Assembly (NCBI RefSeq): GCF_900155685.1
Contig: NZ_LT732548.1
Coordinates: 3,344,887-3,408,886, forward strand
DNA: 64,000 nt
DNA from: Paenibacillus bouchesdurhonensis
GTDB lineage: Bacteria; Bacillota; Bacilli; Paenibacillales; Paenibacillaceae
Direction of reading: 5' to 3'
Position 1 is the stretch's first letter, and each line of letters opens with the position of its first letter. Shown here one piece after another: positions 57,490 through 64,000 of the stretch. The notes under the pieces were generated by a model. The model was not told the origin of the DNA. It did not search any database and worked only from the letters and a program-made list of their open reading frames with translations. Position numbers and translations under genes: made by a program.

Positions 57490-57530
57490 ACATCTCACCC
57501 CCTTCAAGGATCTAATCTATCGATATCGCC

Positions 57531-58004
57531 CTAAATTGTTGTCATTATGAATTCTGTAATATCGATTTGAATCAATTTCCCTTCAGGTAGCGATGTATTG
57601 ATCAAATTCAATAATTTCGTGCTTAAGTTATCTTTACCCTTTGCACCGATCAAATCCTCTGGTTTCGTATCGGCAAGCGTCTTAATAATGATTGGCTTAA
57701 TTTTGAATTCTTTAATCTTGTCAAAAGATTCTTTGGACATTTCCCGATCCAATTGGAATGCAAAGTTCATGACTACTACATAGTTCGGATCCGATAAATT
57801 CGTTTTGATTCCATCGATTGCCGAGGTGACTTTCACTAATTCATCCGCTGATAAATTTGCAGGCTGGCCTACATTTTGTACGGCTTGGTTTACCTCATTG
57901 CCTGGGGAAGGCTTAGTAAATTGATTCACCAGCAGGAAAGCTGCCATTACGATTAATGTAATTGCGAGTAACATCGTAATGAGCCAAGGCGCCATTTTCT
58001 TCAT
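57531..58004 (-). CDS. fliL: Flagellar basal body protein FliL
   Basis: Membrane protein near the stator, 157 residues, one N-terminal membrane segment (WLITMLLAITLIVMAAFLL) and the periplasmic-type FliL domain (NPNYVVVMNFAFQLD in part, and the C-terminal TEFIM). Two bases after the swrD gene. Confidence 0.92.
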   Translation of the reverse strand: MKKMAPWLITMLLAITLIVMAAFLLVNQFTKPSPGNEVNQAVQNVGQPANLSADELVKVTSAIDGIKTNLSDPNYVVVMNFAFQLDREMSKESFDKIKEFKIKPIIIKTLADTKPEDLIGAKGKDNLSTKLLNLINTSLPEGKLIQIDITEFIMTTI

Positions 58005-58006
58005 GA

Positions 58007-58225
58007 CTATTCCTCCGTTTGTTGCACTTTAATGGTTGCTGCATGGATACCGATCTCACTGTAGTATTCGTTCACCTTCGCGATGATGTCGGTTGCCTTC
58101 TCCAGCACGATCATACGCTTGCCCGTAATGAGGGTTACATATGTATCAGGAGTTTCTTCCACTGACTCAATCATAATGGCATTCAGCCATGCCTGTGTTC
58201 CATTCAAGCGTGTTACAGATATCAT
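58007..58225 (-). CDS. swrD: FlbD/SwrD-family protein
   Basis: 72 residues starting MISVTRLNGTQAWLNAIMIE, the hallmark of the FlbD/SwrD family. In B. subtilis SwrD raises motor torque. Between flgE and fliL as usual. The C-terminal dozen residues are variable. Confidence 0.9.
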   Translation of the reverse strand: MISVTRLNGTQAWLNAIMIESVEETPDTYVTLITGKRMIVLEKATDIIAKVNEYYSEIGIHAATIKVQQTEE

Positions 58226-58308
58226 GCTAACCCTCCATTCGAGACGGGAATCCGTAATCGAAAAATTAGGCGGAGGAGGGAGCTTATCCTCCCCCGCTAA
58301 TCAATAGT

Positions 58309-59127
58309 TTAACGCTTCAGGTTTACGACTTCCTGCAGCACTTCATCGGATGTCGTAATTATTCGAGAGTTAGCTTGGAATCCGCGCTGAGCCACGATCA
58401 TTTCAGTAAATTCTCCTGTAAGGTCGACGTTGGACATTTCGAGTTGACCCGAAATAATCGCGCCAGTTCCAGCCTCAGGATCGTTCCCTGCCGCTGGTTC
58501 AAGATCATCCATGTTGGCATTCGGCGTCAAGCGGTACAAGTTACCACCGATTTTCTCCAAACCTTCCGGGTTAACAACGCGTGCCACTCCGATGATTTCA
58601 CCAGCTACAATCTCGCCATCCTCCATTTTTTGCATGATCGTACCATCTTGGGCTATCGTAAAGGCAACCACGCCTTCATCCAAGGCCTCAAGCGGCCCTC
58701 CGTCCGCACTCCATACACGCAAACCGTCCGAAGTTACCAACTGGCGGGCAGCGTCGAGATGAAAGTCCCCTGCCCGAGTCAAAAACGGTACCTCCTGATC
58801 TTCAGACAGGGTCACCATGAAAAATCCGTCCCCGTCAATTCGCAAATCTAACGGATTGTTCGTTGTCATCGCGCTACCTGCAGTATGAAGTGTATCGATA
58901 GAACCAATCGATACCCCTAGTCCGACCTGCTTCGCATTGATCCCGCCGGCTCCATCATCTGTAGGGGCAGTAACTCCGGATATCGTCTGGCTCATAATAT
59001 CCTTAAACATGACCCGTCCTGCCTTAAAACCTACAGTGTTAACGTTAGCGATGTTGTTACCGATAACGTCCAGTTTCGTTTGAAATCCGCGCATTCCAGA
59101 TACGCCCGAATACATCGATCTTAACAT
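58309..59127 (-). CDS. flgE: Flagellar hook protein FlgE (FlgG-type)
   Basis: Hook subunit of the axial family. 272 residues. The N-terminal ANVNTVGFKAGR and the C-terminal heptad (MSNVDLTGEFTEMIVAQRGFQANSR, cited in part) polymerisation segments are present. Short for a hook protein, as in B. subtilis, where it was formerly named flgG. Follows flgD and a small gene. Confidence 0.93.
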   Translation of the reverse strand: MLRSMYSGVSGMRGFQTKLDVIGNNIANVNTVGFKAGRVMFKDIMSQTISGVTAPTDDGAGGINAKQVGLGVSIGSIDTLHTAGSAMTTNNPLDLRIDGDGFFMVTLSEDQEVPFLTRAGDFHLDAARQLVTSDGLRVWSADGGPLEALDEGVVAFTIAQDGTIMQKMEDGEIVAGEIIGVARVVNPEGLEKIGGNLYRLTPNANMDDLEPAAGNDPEAGTGAIISGQLEMSNVDLTGEFTEMIVAQRGFQANSRIITTSDEVLQEVVNLKR

Positions 59128-59215
59128 TTACTCTATTCCTCCTTGGAATGGTGTTTGCTAAAAGCCACTTCAGTCGATCCGTGACTTGTCGGCTCTCCGT
59201 TTCCGGGCCAGCCAA

Positions 59216-59599
59216 TTAAGAGATAATAACAGCACTATCAATTTGTGTGAACACATTGTCCCTCATGCTGCTGCCGTCCATCGCAGTGACTACCGTCCGA
59301 TTATGCACATTCACGATAAGAGCCATATCCTTCATTAAAATGAGCGAATCCTTGGCTCCTTTAGCTGCAGCGTTGTCGATAGCAGATTCAATCTGATGCA
59401 GCTGCTCGGGCTGTAGTCGAATACCGCGTTGTTCGAGTCGTTTCACCGCATGATTACTGAAATGAAGCAGGCGATCCTGCAGCATCTCTTGAAACGTTGT
59501 ATCCTGCGATTTAGGCAATCCCGAATTTTTAACCTGATGCAACGCATTCGGTTGAATTCGTCCGGGATACAGGCTGCCTATGCGGATGGGATCATTCAT
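59216..59599 (-). CDS. Flagellar operon protein of TIGR02530 type
   Basis: 127 residues. Central basic region LLHFSNHAVKRLEQRGI and ending GSSMRDNVFTQIDSAVIIS. This family is regularly found beside flgD and flgE in Bacilli and Clostridia; function unknown. It overlaps flgD by 4 bases, and 88 bases separate it from flgE, where I see no terminator. Confidence 0.85.
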   Translation of the reverse strand: MNDPIRIGSLYPGRIQPNALHQVKNSGLPKSQDTTFQEMLQDRLLHFSNHAVKRLEQRGIRLQPEQLHQIESAIDNAAAKGAKDSLILMKDMALIVNVHNRTVVTAMDGSSMRDNVFTQIDSAVIIS

Positions 59600-60231
59600 G
59601 GGGTATCAGCTCCGTTTGCAGAGCTGTTCTGAGCTCCAGACTGCTCTGAGCCAGATTCGGTTGAGTTATCCGCAGGAATGCCTGGTGCCTCTGTACTTGG
59701 AGTCTCATTTGCCGATTCTGGTGTTGGATCAGTTGGACTTCCAGGTGTTTCGATATTCCCAGGAGGCGTTTCCTCTGGAACTTCATCAATTTCGAGAATG
59801 TCCGACAGCTTAATTTCTTTGGCTCCAACTTTAGCATATTGAACATTATTCCGGATCACGATTCCTTCTACTATACCGCTGCCGCTTGAGGTAACAGACT
59901 TTTCACCTGTCTTAATATCGTATTCACCGGTATACTCCGTTTCGATCCAAGAAACTCTCTTGCCGATGAGTCCAGAAACTGTTCCTAAAGACTGGTTCAT
60001 GACATCCAGCTGTTTAGAAATGTTCATTAGCTGCTCAACGGAGGTGAATGTCGCCATTTGGGCAATAAACTCTTTATCTTGAAGCGGCTGCATCGGATCC
60101 TGATTTTGCAGCTGGGTAATCAGTATTTTTAGAAACTGATCTTTGCCCAGCGTCTGGTTATCCTCATTGCTCTTGCTTGTCACATTTGTTGATGAATAAC
60201 CTGGCCAGGAAACACTTGGAAAATTAGACAC
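59596..60231 (-). CDS. flgD: Hook assembly scaffolding protein FlgD
   Basis: Hook cap. 211 residues. Conserved FLKILITQLQNQDPMQPLQDKEFIAQMATFTSVEQL (cited for position, about 30-65) near the N terminus; a Pro/Ser/Thr-rich C-terminal tail of about 60 residues replaces the larger domains seen in E. coli. 18 bases after fliK. Confidence 0.93.
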   Translation of the reverse strand: MSNFPSVSWPGYSSTNVTSKSNEDNQTLGKDQFLKILITQLQNQDPMQPLQDKEFIAQMATFTSVEQLMNISKQLDVMNQSLGTVSGLIGKRVSWIETEYTGEYDIKTGEKSVTSSGSGIVEGIVIRNNVQYAKVGAKEIKLSDILEIDEVPEETPPGNIETPGSPTDPTPESANETPSTEAPGIPADNSTESGSEQSGAQNSSANGADTP

Positions 60232-60249
60232 GGGCCTTCCTCCTTTCCG

Positions 60250-61665
60250 TTAGACTCTGGCAACAAAGGAACTTCCGTAGTTCTCTTCGCGAGCTCTTAC
60301 CTCGGAAATCCATTCGTTCCATTCGTCGTTTAAGTCGCCTAAAGCTAAGACATCATCCTCGCGAACTTCACGACGCTTATTATTCTGCTGCTGATTCGTA
60401 TCGCTGCTCTGCTGACGACCATCCTGGTACATATGCGAGGACAGCGAAGAGTTTTGAGTAACTTCCAGCTTGCTTACTTGCAAGCCTTGCGCCTGAAGAG
60501 CTGATCTCAGCTGTGCCATCTGGCCTTCCAGCGATTCTCTGGCAAAGGCATGCTCCGTCACAAACTGAGCGATTAATTGTCCGTTTTGCATCGTAATTTT
60601 CACGTCGACTTGACCAAGGTGCTCTGGATAAAGGGAGATTCTAGCTTGCGACATGCCTTGAAGCTTAACGATCTCAAACTTGTTTACAAGAAACCCGCTA
60701 ACTTCCTTGCCGAATTGCTCCACAGGCACTGCAGGCGCTGCTGGTACTACCGGCTTCAATGGGGCCGTTGCGGCTTCGCGCATTGCCAGTTGACCTGCCG
60801 TCATGACATTGCCGTTATGCAATCCATCTGCTGCATGATCTGCACTTTCAACTCCAGCCGTATGATCCACAGCAGCTACCGCGCTAATAAGCGATGGGGC
60901 TTGGACACTGTTCAGGCCATTGTTACTCACCATTGCTGCCTGAAATGGTGACGATTGGGTTTGCTGCTGTGTTCCGTTCTTAGCCGTCTGATTAGAAGCA
61001 CCATTCATAATGGCCTGAATGTTTTTTTCCAGGGCAGAGACCCAGCTATTACTCACTGCAGTTCCTCCAGAACCCTGATCAGCCGTTTGGCTGCTGGCTT
61101 GATTCGACCCAAGTAATTGTTGCAGTACTTCTAACAACTGCCGAGACTGCAGCGTCGAAGGAACCGACGTATTCTGCTGCTCAGGTGTCCGCATAAGTTG
61201 TACCAATGCATCTTGAATCGCGAAACGCATCGTCTCTGGATGCTGAGCTAGAATCGGAATTTCAACGGTCTCCACTCCATTTGCTGTAGCGATTTCGCTG
61301 CTGTGGGGCTGTGTAATCATTTGAACTCCTTGAAGCCATGCCTGAAGAACGAGCAGCAAAGCAGGGTTTTCCTCCAAGGCCTGATCAAGCTCTTTCAATT
61401 GCCCTAGCAAATTTTCGATCAGCGCATTCGGATTTTCAAGCTCCGCATCATTCAGTTCCTGCTCATCTGAGTTTAGCCCTAGTAGCGCCAATGAAGGCAG
61501 ATATGTTCCCTCTTCGACTGACACTGTGTTCCCGAGCAGCATGGCTACTAATGTCTGATCAAAGGTTTTGCCGCTCACTTGAGCTGTATCCGTTTTGCCT
61601 CCCGCAGTAAGTGGGATGCTGTTTGCCGAACTCCCCGCAGATAGATTAGTTATGAATTGACTCAT
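60250..61665 (-). CDS. fliK: Flagellar hook-length control protein FliK
   Basis: Secreted molecular ruler. 471 residues, Gln/Ser/Ala-rich and mostly low complexity, with the conserved C-terminal Flg_hook domain (RISLYPEHLGQVDVKITMQNGQL in part) at about 335-400. The ATG at 61665 follows AAAGGAGGTG; a GTG four codons earlier lies in that site. Confidence 0.9.
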   Translation of the reverse strand: MSQFITNLSAGSSANSIPLTAGGKTDTAQVSGKTFDQTLVAMLLGNTVSVEEGTYLPSLALLGLNSDEQELNDAELENPNALIENLLGQLKELDQALEENPALLLVLQAWLQGVQMITQPHSSEIATANGVETVEIPILAQHPETMRFAIQDALVQLMRTPEQQNTSVPSTLQSRQLLEVLQQLLGSNQASSQTADQGSGGTAVSNSWVSALEKNIQAIMNGASNQTAKNGTQQQTQSSPFQAAMVSNNGLNSVQAPSLISAVAAVDHTAGVESADHAADGLHNGNVMTAGQLAMREAATAPLKPVVPAAPAVPVEQFGKEVSGFLVNKFEIVKLQGMSQARISLYPEHLGQVDVKITMQNGQLIAQFVTEHAFARESLEGQMAQLRSALQAQGLQVSKLEVTQNSSLSSHMYQDGRQQSSDTNQQQNNKRREVREDDVLALGDLNDEWNEWISEVRAREENYGSSFVARV

Positions 61666-61706
61666 TTTCTTGTTCACCTCCTTTCTCGAAAAGTAGAGAT
61701 GATCCT

Positions 61707-62639
61707 TTATTTGCTCACAAGTTTATTCAAAATTTTCGCGGTAAGCTCTTCGTCTTCTTTCGTCATTGCAGCCAGTATCTTAGAGCGTGTTGCGTCGTCA
61801 ACAGAATTTAATATTTTCAAAGCTTTATCTGGACTAATTTTATGCGTCTGGATAATCAGCTTTGAAGCTGAGTCCGCGGACATGCCCGCAAATGTCTGGC
61901 CTAGCTGTCGTTCATCCAGGCCAGCGGTTGTAGCTGCCGCTTGAGCCGTAGCCTCCGCATCCTTCTTCAATCTGGACTGCAATGCGGCTATCGCCATATC
62001 CGCAGCTGGCTTCGCGTCCTTAAGAAGGATAGAAATGTCGGCTGCTTTTTGAGGATCCATTTTCTCAAGAATTGCTACTTTGCTTTCATTGTTCATTAAG
62101 CTGAGCATTTGCAAAGTTTCTTCCACCGTTAATTTCTCTAAAATGGCAGCTGCCTTGCTCGGGCTCATCTGCGCGTAAAGCTGAGACAGCTTCTTGACCT
62201 CTTTCTGGTAGGCCTCATCCTTGGCTGCTTCTTCCTTCTCGATGGTTTCCGTCAAGGCGGCATCCAATTGCGCTTGAAGCTGCTTCACTTTATCCTCCTG
62301 CTCTGTGGCCTGACGATTCACCGCTTCCAATTCCGCATCTTTTTGAGCAACCTGCTCTTTCAATTCCTTTAAAGTAGCCTCATTGCTTTCAGCCTGTTTC
62401 TTTGCTTTTTCTTCCTCGGACTCCCCCACGGCTGCCACGCCTTCTGGATCAGGAACAAAATTTCTTACAATCGGTATCTTGTTCCCAATATCAATCATTG
62501 TCGCCCGAAAGTTCATATTAAACAGTGTCAACAGGACAGCCAGCAGAACAACGGTAAATAAAATCGGGGTGACAAAAAACAAAAACCTTGCAAACCCTCC
62601 ACCCGATTCCAAATCTTCTTCCAAATCGGCCTGTGCCAT
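61707..62639 (-). CDS. ylxF: MotE/YlxF-like protein with MgtE_N domain
   Basis: Flagellar operon protein, 310 residues. An N-terminal membrane segment (FLFFVTPILFTVVLLAVLL), a coiled coil (about 80-165), and C-terminal MgtE_N-like helical repeats (AAAILEKLTVEETLQML, ILEKMDPQKAADIS). It is not a magnesium transporter: the channel part is absent. Positioned between fliJ and fliK as in B. subtilis; related MotE of rhizobia is a motor chaperone. Confidence 0.85.
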   Translation of the reverse strand: MAQADLEEDLESGGGFARFLFFVTPILFTVVLLAVLLTLFNMNFRATMIDIGNKIPIVRNFVPDPEGVAAVGESEEEKAKKQAESNEATLKELKEQVAQKDAELEAVNRQATEQEDKVKQLQAQLDAALTETIEKEEAAKDEAYQKEVKKLSQLYAQMSPSKAAAILEKLTVEETLQMLSLMNNESKVAILEKMDPQKAADISILLKDAKPAADMAIAALQSRLKKDAEATAQAAATTAGLDERQLGQTFAGMSADSASKLIIQTHKISPDKALKILNSVDDATRSKILAAMTKEDEELTAKILNKLVSK

Positions 62640-62685
62640 TCCATTCCCTCCTTCGCAAACCCATCGCTGATGCCCGTGTTACTCC

Positions 62686-63129
62686 TTACCGGGCTTTCAT
62701 GGCAAACCGGACTGTGGCAATTTCGTCCAGTTCGTTTTGTTCCCGAAGAAGCATTTCGTGCTGAAATTTGTTTTTGGCCTTTTCCTTCGCTTTGAGCCAT
62801 ACCTTTTCGTCAAGCATTTTACCGTTCAGAACAGCCTTCTTCTTCTCGACATTCACTTCTGCTCGCTGGATATCTCCCAACTTGATAGCGATGCAATTCT
62901 CTAAATAATCCATGTATCGCTGCAATTCCTGAAGCTTGATCATCGATGCTTTATTCTCCATCTCTGACTGAATCGCCGTGAAGGTCCTCACTTTGTCTTC
63001 CTCCAGCAATTCCAAAGAGCGCTGCTCCGCCTGCAGTTGACCGACGGCAGCGGATAACATCCATTCAGCCTGCGTCTTCTGATTGGATTTCAAATCGACA
63101 ACTTTCTGATAGACGTAATGGAACCTCAT
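62686..63129 (-). CDS. fliJ: Flagellar export chaperone FliJ
   Basis: 147-residue coiled-coil protein that links the export ATPase to the gate. Nearly all helical and charged, with the typical FHYVYQKVVDLKSNQKTQAE start. Ten bases after fliI. Confidence 0.9.
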   Translation of the reverse strand: MRFHYVYQKVVDLKSNQKTQAEWMLSAAVGQLQAEQRSLELLEEDKVRTFTAIQSEMENKASMIKLQELQRYMDYLENCIAIKLGDIQRAEVNVEKKKAVLNGKMLDEKVWLKAKEKAKNKFQHEMLLREQNELDEIATVRFAMKAR

Positions 63130-63139
63130 CCTCTACTCG

Positions 63140-64000
63140 TCATCTCCTCGCAAATTCAGCAATTAAACGTTCCTGCACCTCTGACAATGTCGCCTTTTCA
63201 TTGACTTTCTGCCTCGTAAAGCTCCATATGCTTTCGATGTAATCCAAGGCTTCATCAATATCATGATTCGAGCCCCTCTGATAGGCACCGATATTAATCA
63301 GATCCTCGGAATCTCTATACACCGCTAGCAGCCTCTTTAAATTATCCGCTGCTTCGCTTTGCTCTTCCGGCACGATATCCTTCATAACCCGGCTAATGCT
63401 GGCCAAAATATCGATTGCTGGAAAATGGCCTTTGTTCGCGATATTCCGGTTCAGCACGATGTGTCCGTCTAAAATCCCTCTCACCGCATCGGCAATCGGT
63501 TCATTCATGTCATCGCCATCGACCAGCACCGTGTAAAAAGCCGTGATCGAGCCGGTTGGCCCAGTTCCCGCCCGTTCCATTAACTTCGGCAAAGCCGCAA
63601 ATACGGAGGGTGTGTAACCTCTCATTGCGGGCGGTTCACCAATGGCAAGTCCAACTTCGCGCAGCGCCATAGCATACCGTGTAACAGAGTCCATCATCAG
63701 CATGACGTTCAGTCCCCGATCACGAAAATATTCCGCAATCGTCGTAGCGATTAATGCGCCCTTCATCCGGATCAATGCCGGTTGATCCGATGTAGCAACG
63801 ATGACAACGGATCGCTCTAGACCTTCCGGGCCAAGATCGCGCTCGATAAAGTCAAGCACCTCACGGCCACGTTCGCCGACGAGCGCAATCACGTTCACAT
63901 CGGCCGCAGTGTTGCGGGCTATCATGCCCATGAGGGTACTCTTACCTACGCCGGAGCCCGCGAAGATTCCTACCCGCTGTCCTTTGCCGATCGTAAGCAG
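63140..64000 (-). CDS. fliI: Flagellar export ATPase FliI (5' end cut by window edge)
   Basis: C-terminal 287 residues of the export ATPase. The Walker A motif GSGVGKST is at about 63945-63970, Walker B at LMMDSVTRYA, followed by the family segment GEPPAMRGYTPSVFA. The N-terminal domain and start are beyond position 64000, so the internal ATG at 63931 is not a start. Confidence 0.96.
   Translation of the reverse strand: MLTIGKGQRVGIFAGSGVGKSTLMGMIARNTAADVNVIALVGERGREVLDFIERDLGPEGLERSVVIVATSDQPALIRMKGALIATTIAEYFRDRGLNVMLMMDSVTRYAMALREVGLAIGEPPAMRGYTPSVFAALPKLMERAGTGPTGSITAFYTVLVDGDDMNEPIADAVRGILDGHIVLNRNIANKGHFPAIDILASISRVMKDIVPEEQSEAADNLKRLLAVYRDSEDLINIGAYQRGSNHDIDEALDYIESIWSFTRQKVNEKATLSEVQERLIAEFARR

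Noticed and set aside
58309..59127. Rod protein FlgG
   Set aside because: Family overlap is real, but the place after flgD and before swrD-fliL is that of the hook gene in Bacillus.
61707..62639. Magnesium transporter MgtE
   Set aside because: Only the MgtE_N-like helical repeats are present; the transmembrane channel is absent and the context is flagellar.
1..64000. CRISPR arrays, tRNA or rRNA genes, insertion sequences, prophage
   Set aside because: None seen: no regular spaced repeats, no cloverleaf recognised, no transposase or integrase, and gene order is that of a conserved core region.

Overview
The window is a chromosomal segment of a motile, endospore-forming low-GC Gram-positive bacterium. 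The gene order matches the Bacillus subtilis block from the fla/che operon through rpsB-tsf-pyrH-frr and polC-nusA-infB to dapGA-spoIIIE. Gene content and protein sequences look most like Paenibacillus or a relative (inference from remembered families, no search was run). All genes run on the minus strand, so transcription goes from position 64000 toward 1. I see no tRNA, rRNA, CRISPR array, insertion sequence or prophage, and no stretch over 300 bases without a gene.

Region A (64000 to about 37270): the 3' two thirds of a fla/che operon. In transcription order: fliI (cut by the window edge), fliJ, a MotE/YlxF-like protein, fliK, flgD, a TIGR02530-type gene, flgE, swrD/flbD, fliL, fliM, fliY, cheY, fliO, fliP, fliQ, fliR, flhB, flhA, flhF, flhG, cheB, cheA, cheW, cheC, cheD, a membrane protein of unknown function, sigD, a FapA/DUF342 protein, a small hydrophilic protein, a SwrB-like protein and a truncated MltG-like protein. 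It ends at a terminator that overlaps the last codons. The chemotaxis set is of the Bacillus type (CheC, CheD, FliY phosphatase).

Region B (37064 to 23833): rpsB, tsf, pyrH, frr, uppS, cdsA, dxr, rseP, proS and polC. These serve translation, UMP synthesis, undecaprenyl and phospholipid synthesis, isoprenoids, membrane proteolysis and replication. proS is the short archaeal/eukaryotic-type enzyme.

Region C (23744 to 12618): the rimP-nusA-ylxR-ylxQ-infB-rbfA-nrnA-truB-ribF set behind a near-consensus sigma-A promoter with a leader hairpin, then rpsO with its own promoter, and pnp.

Region D (12508 to 1): ylxY, the M16 peptidase mlpA, dut, the dipicolinate/diaminopimelate set dpaA-dpaB-asd-dapG-dapA, then rnjB, tepA, a YlzJ-like gene and spoIIIE (cut by the window edge). 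The asd gene is wrecked: a large internal deletion removes the catalytic cysteine and at least four single-base frame disruptions are present, while every neighbour is intact. This is the most surprising feature. Other points are a probable NusA-dependent attenuator before rimP, a 9-codon leader ORF before pnp, an intergenic repeat between mlpA and ylxY, and several lineage-specific genes of unknown function around sigD. I did not find a clearly new multi-gene system.
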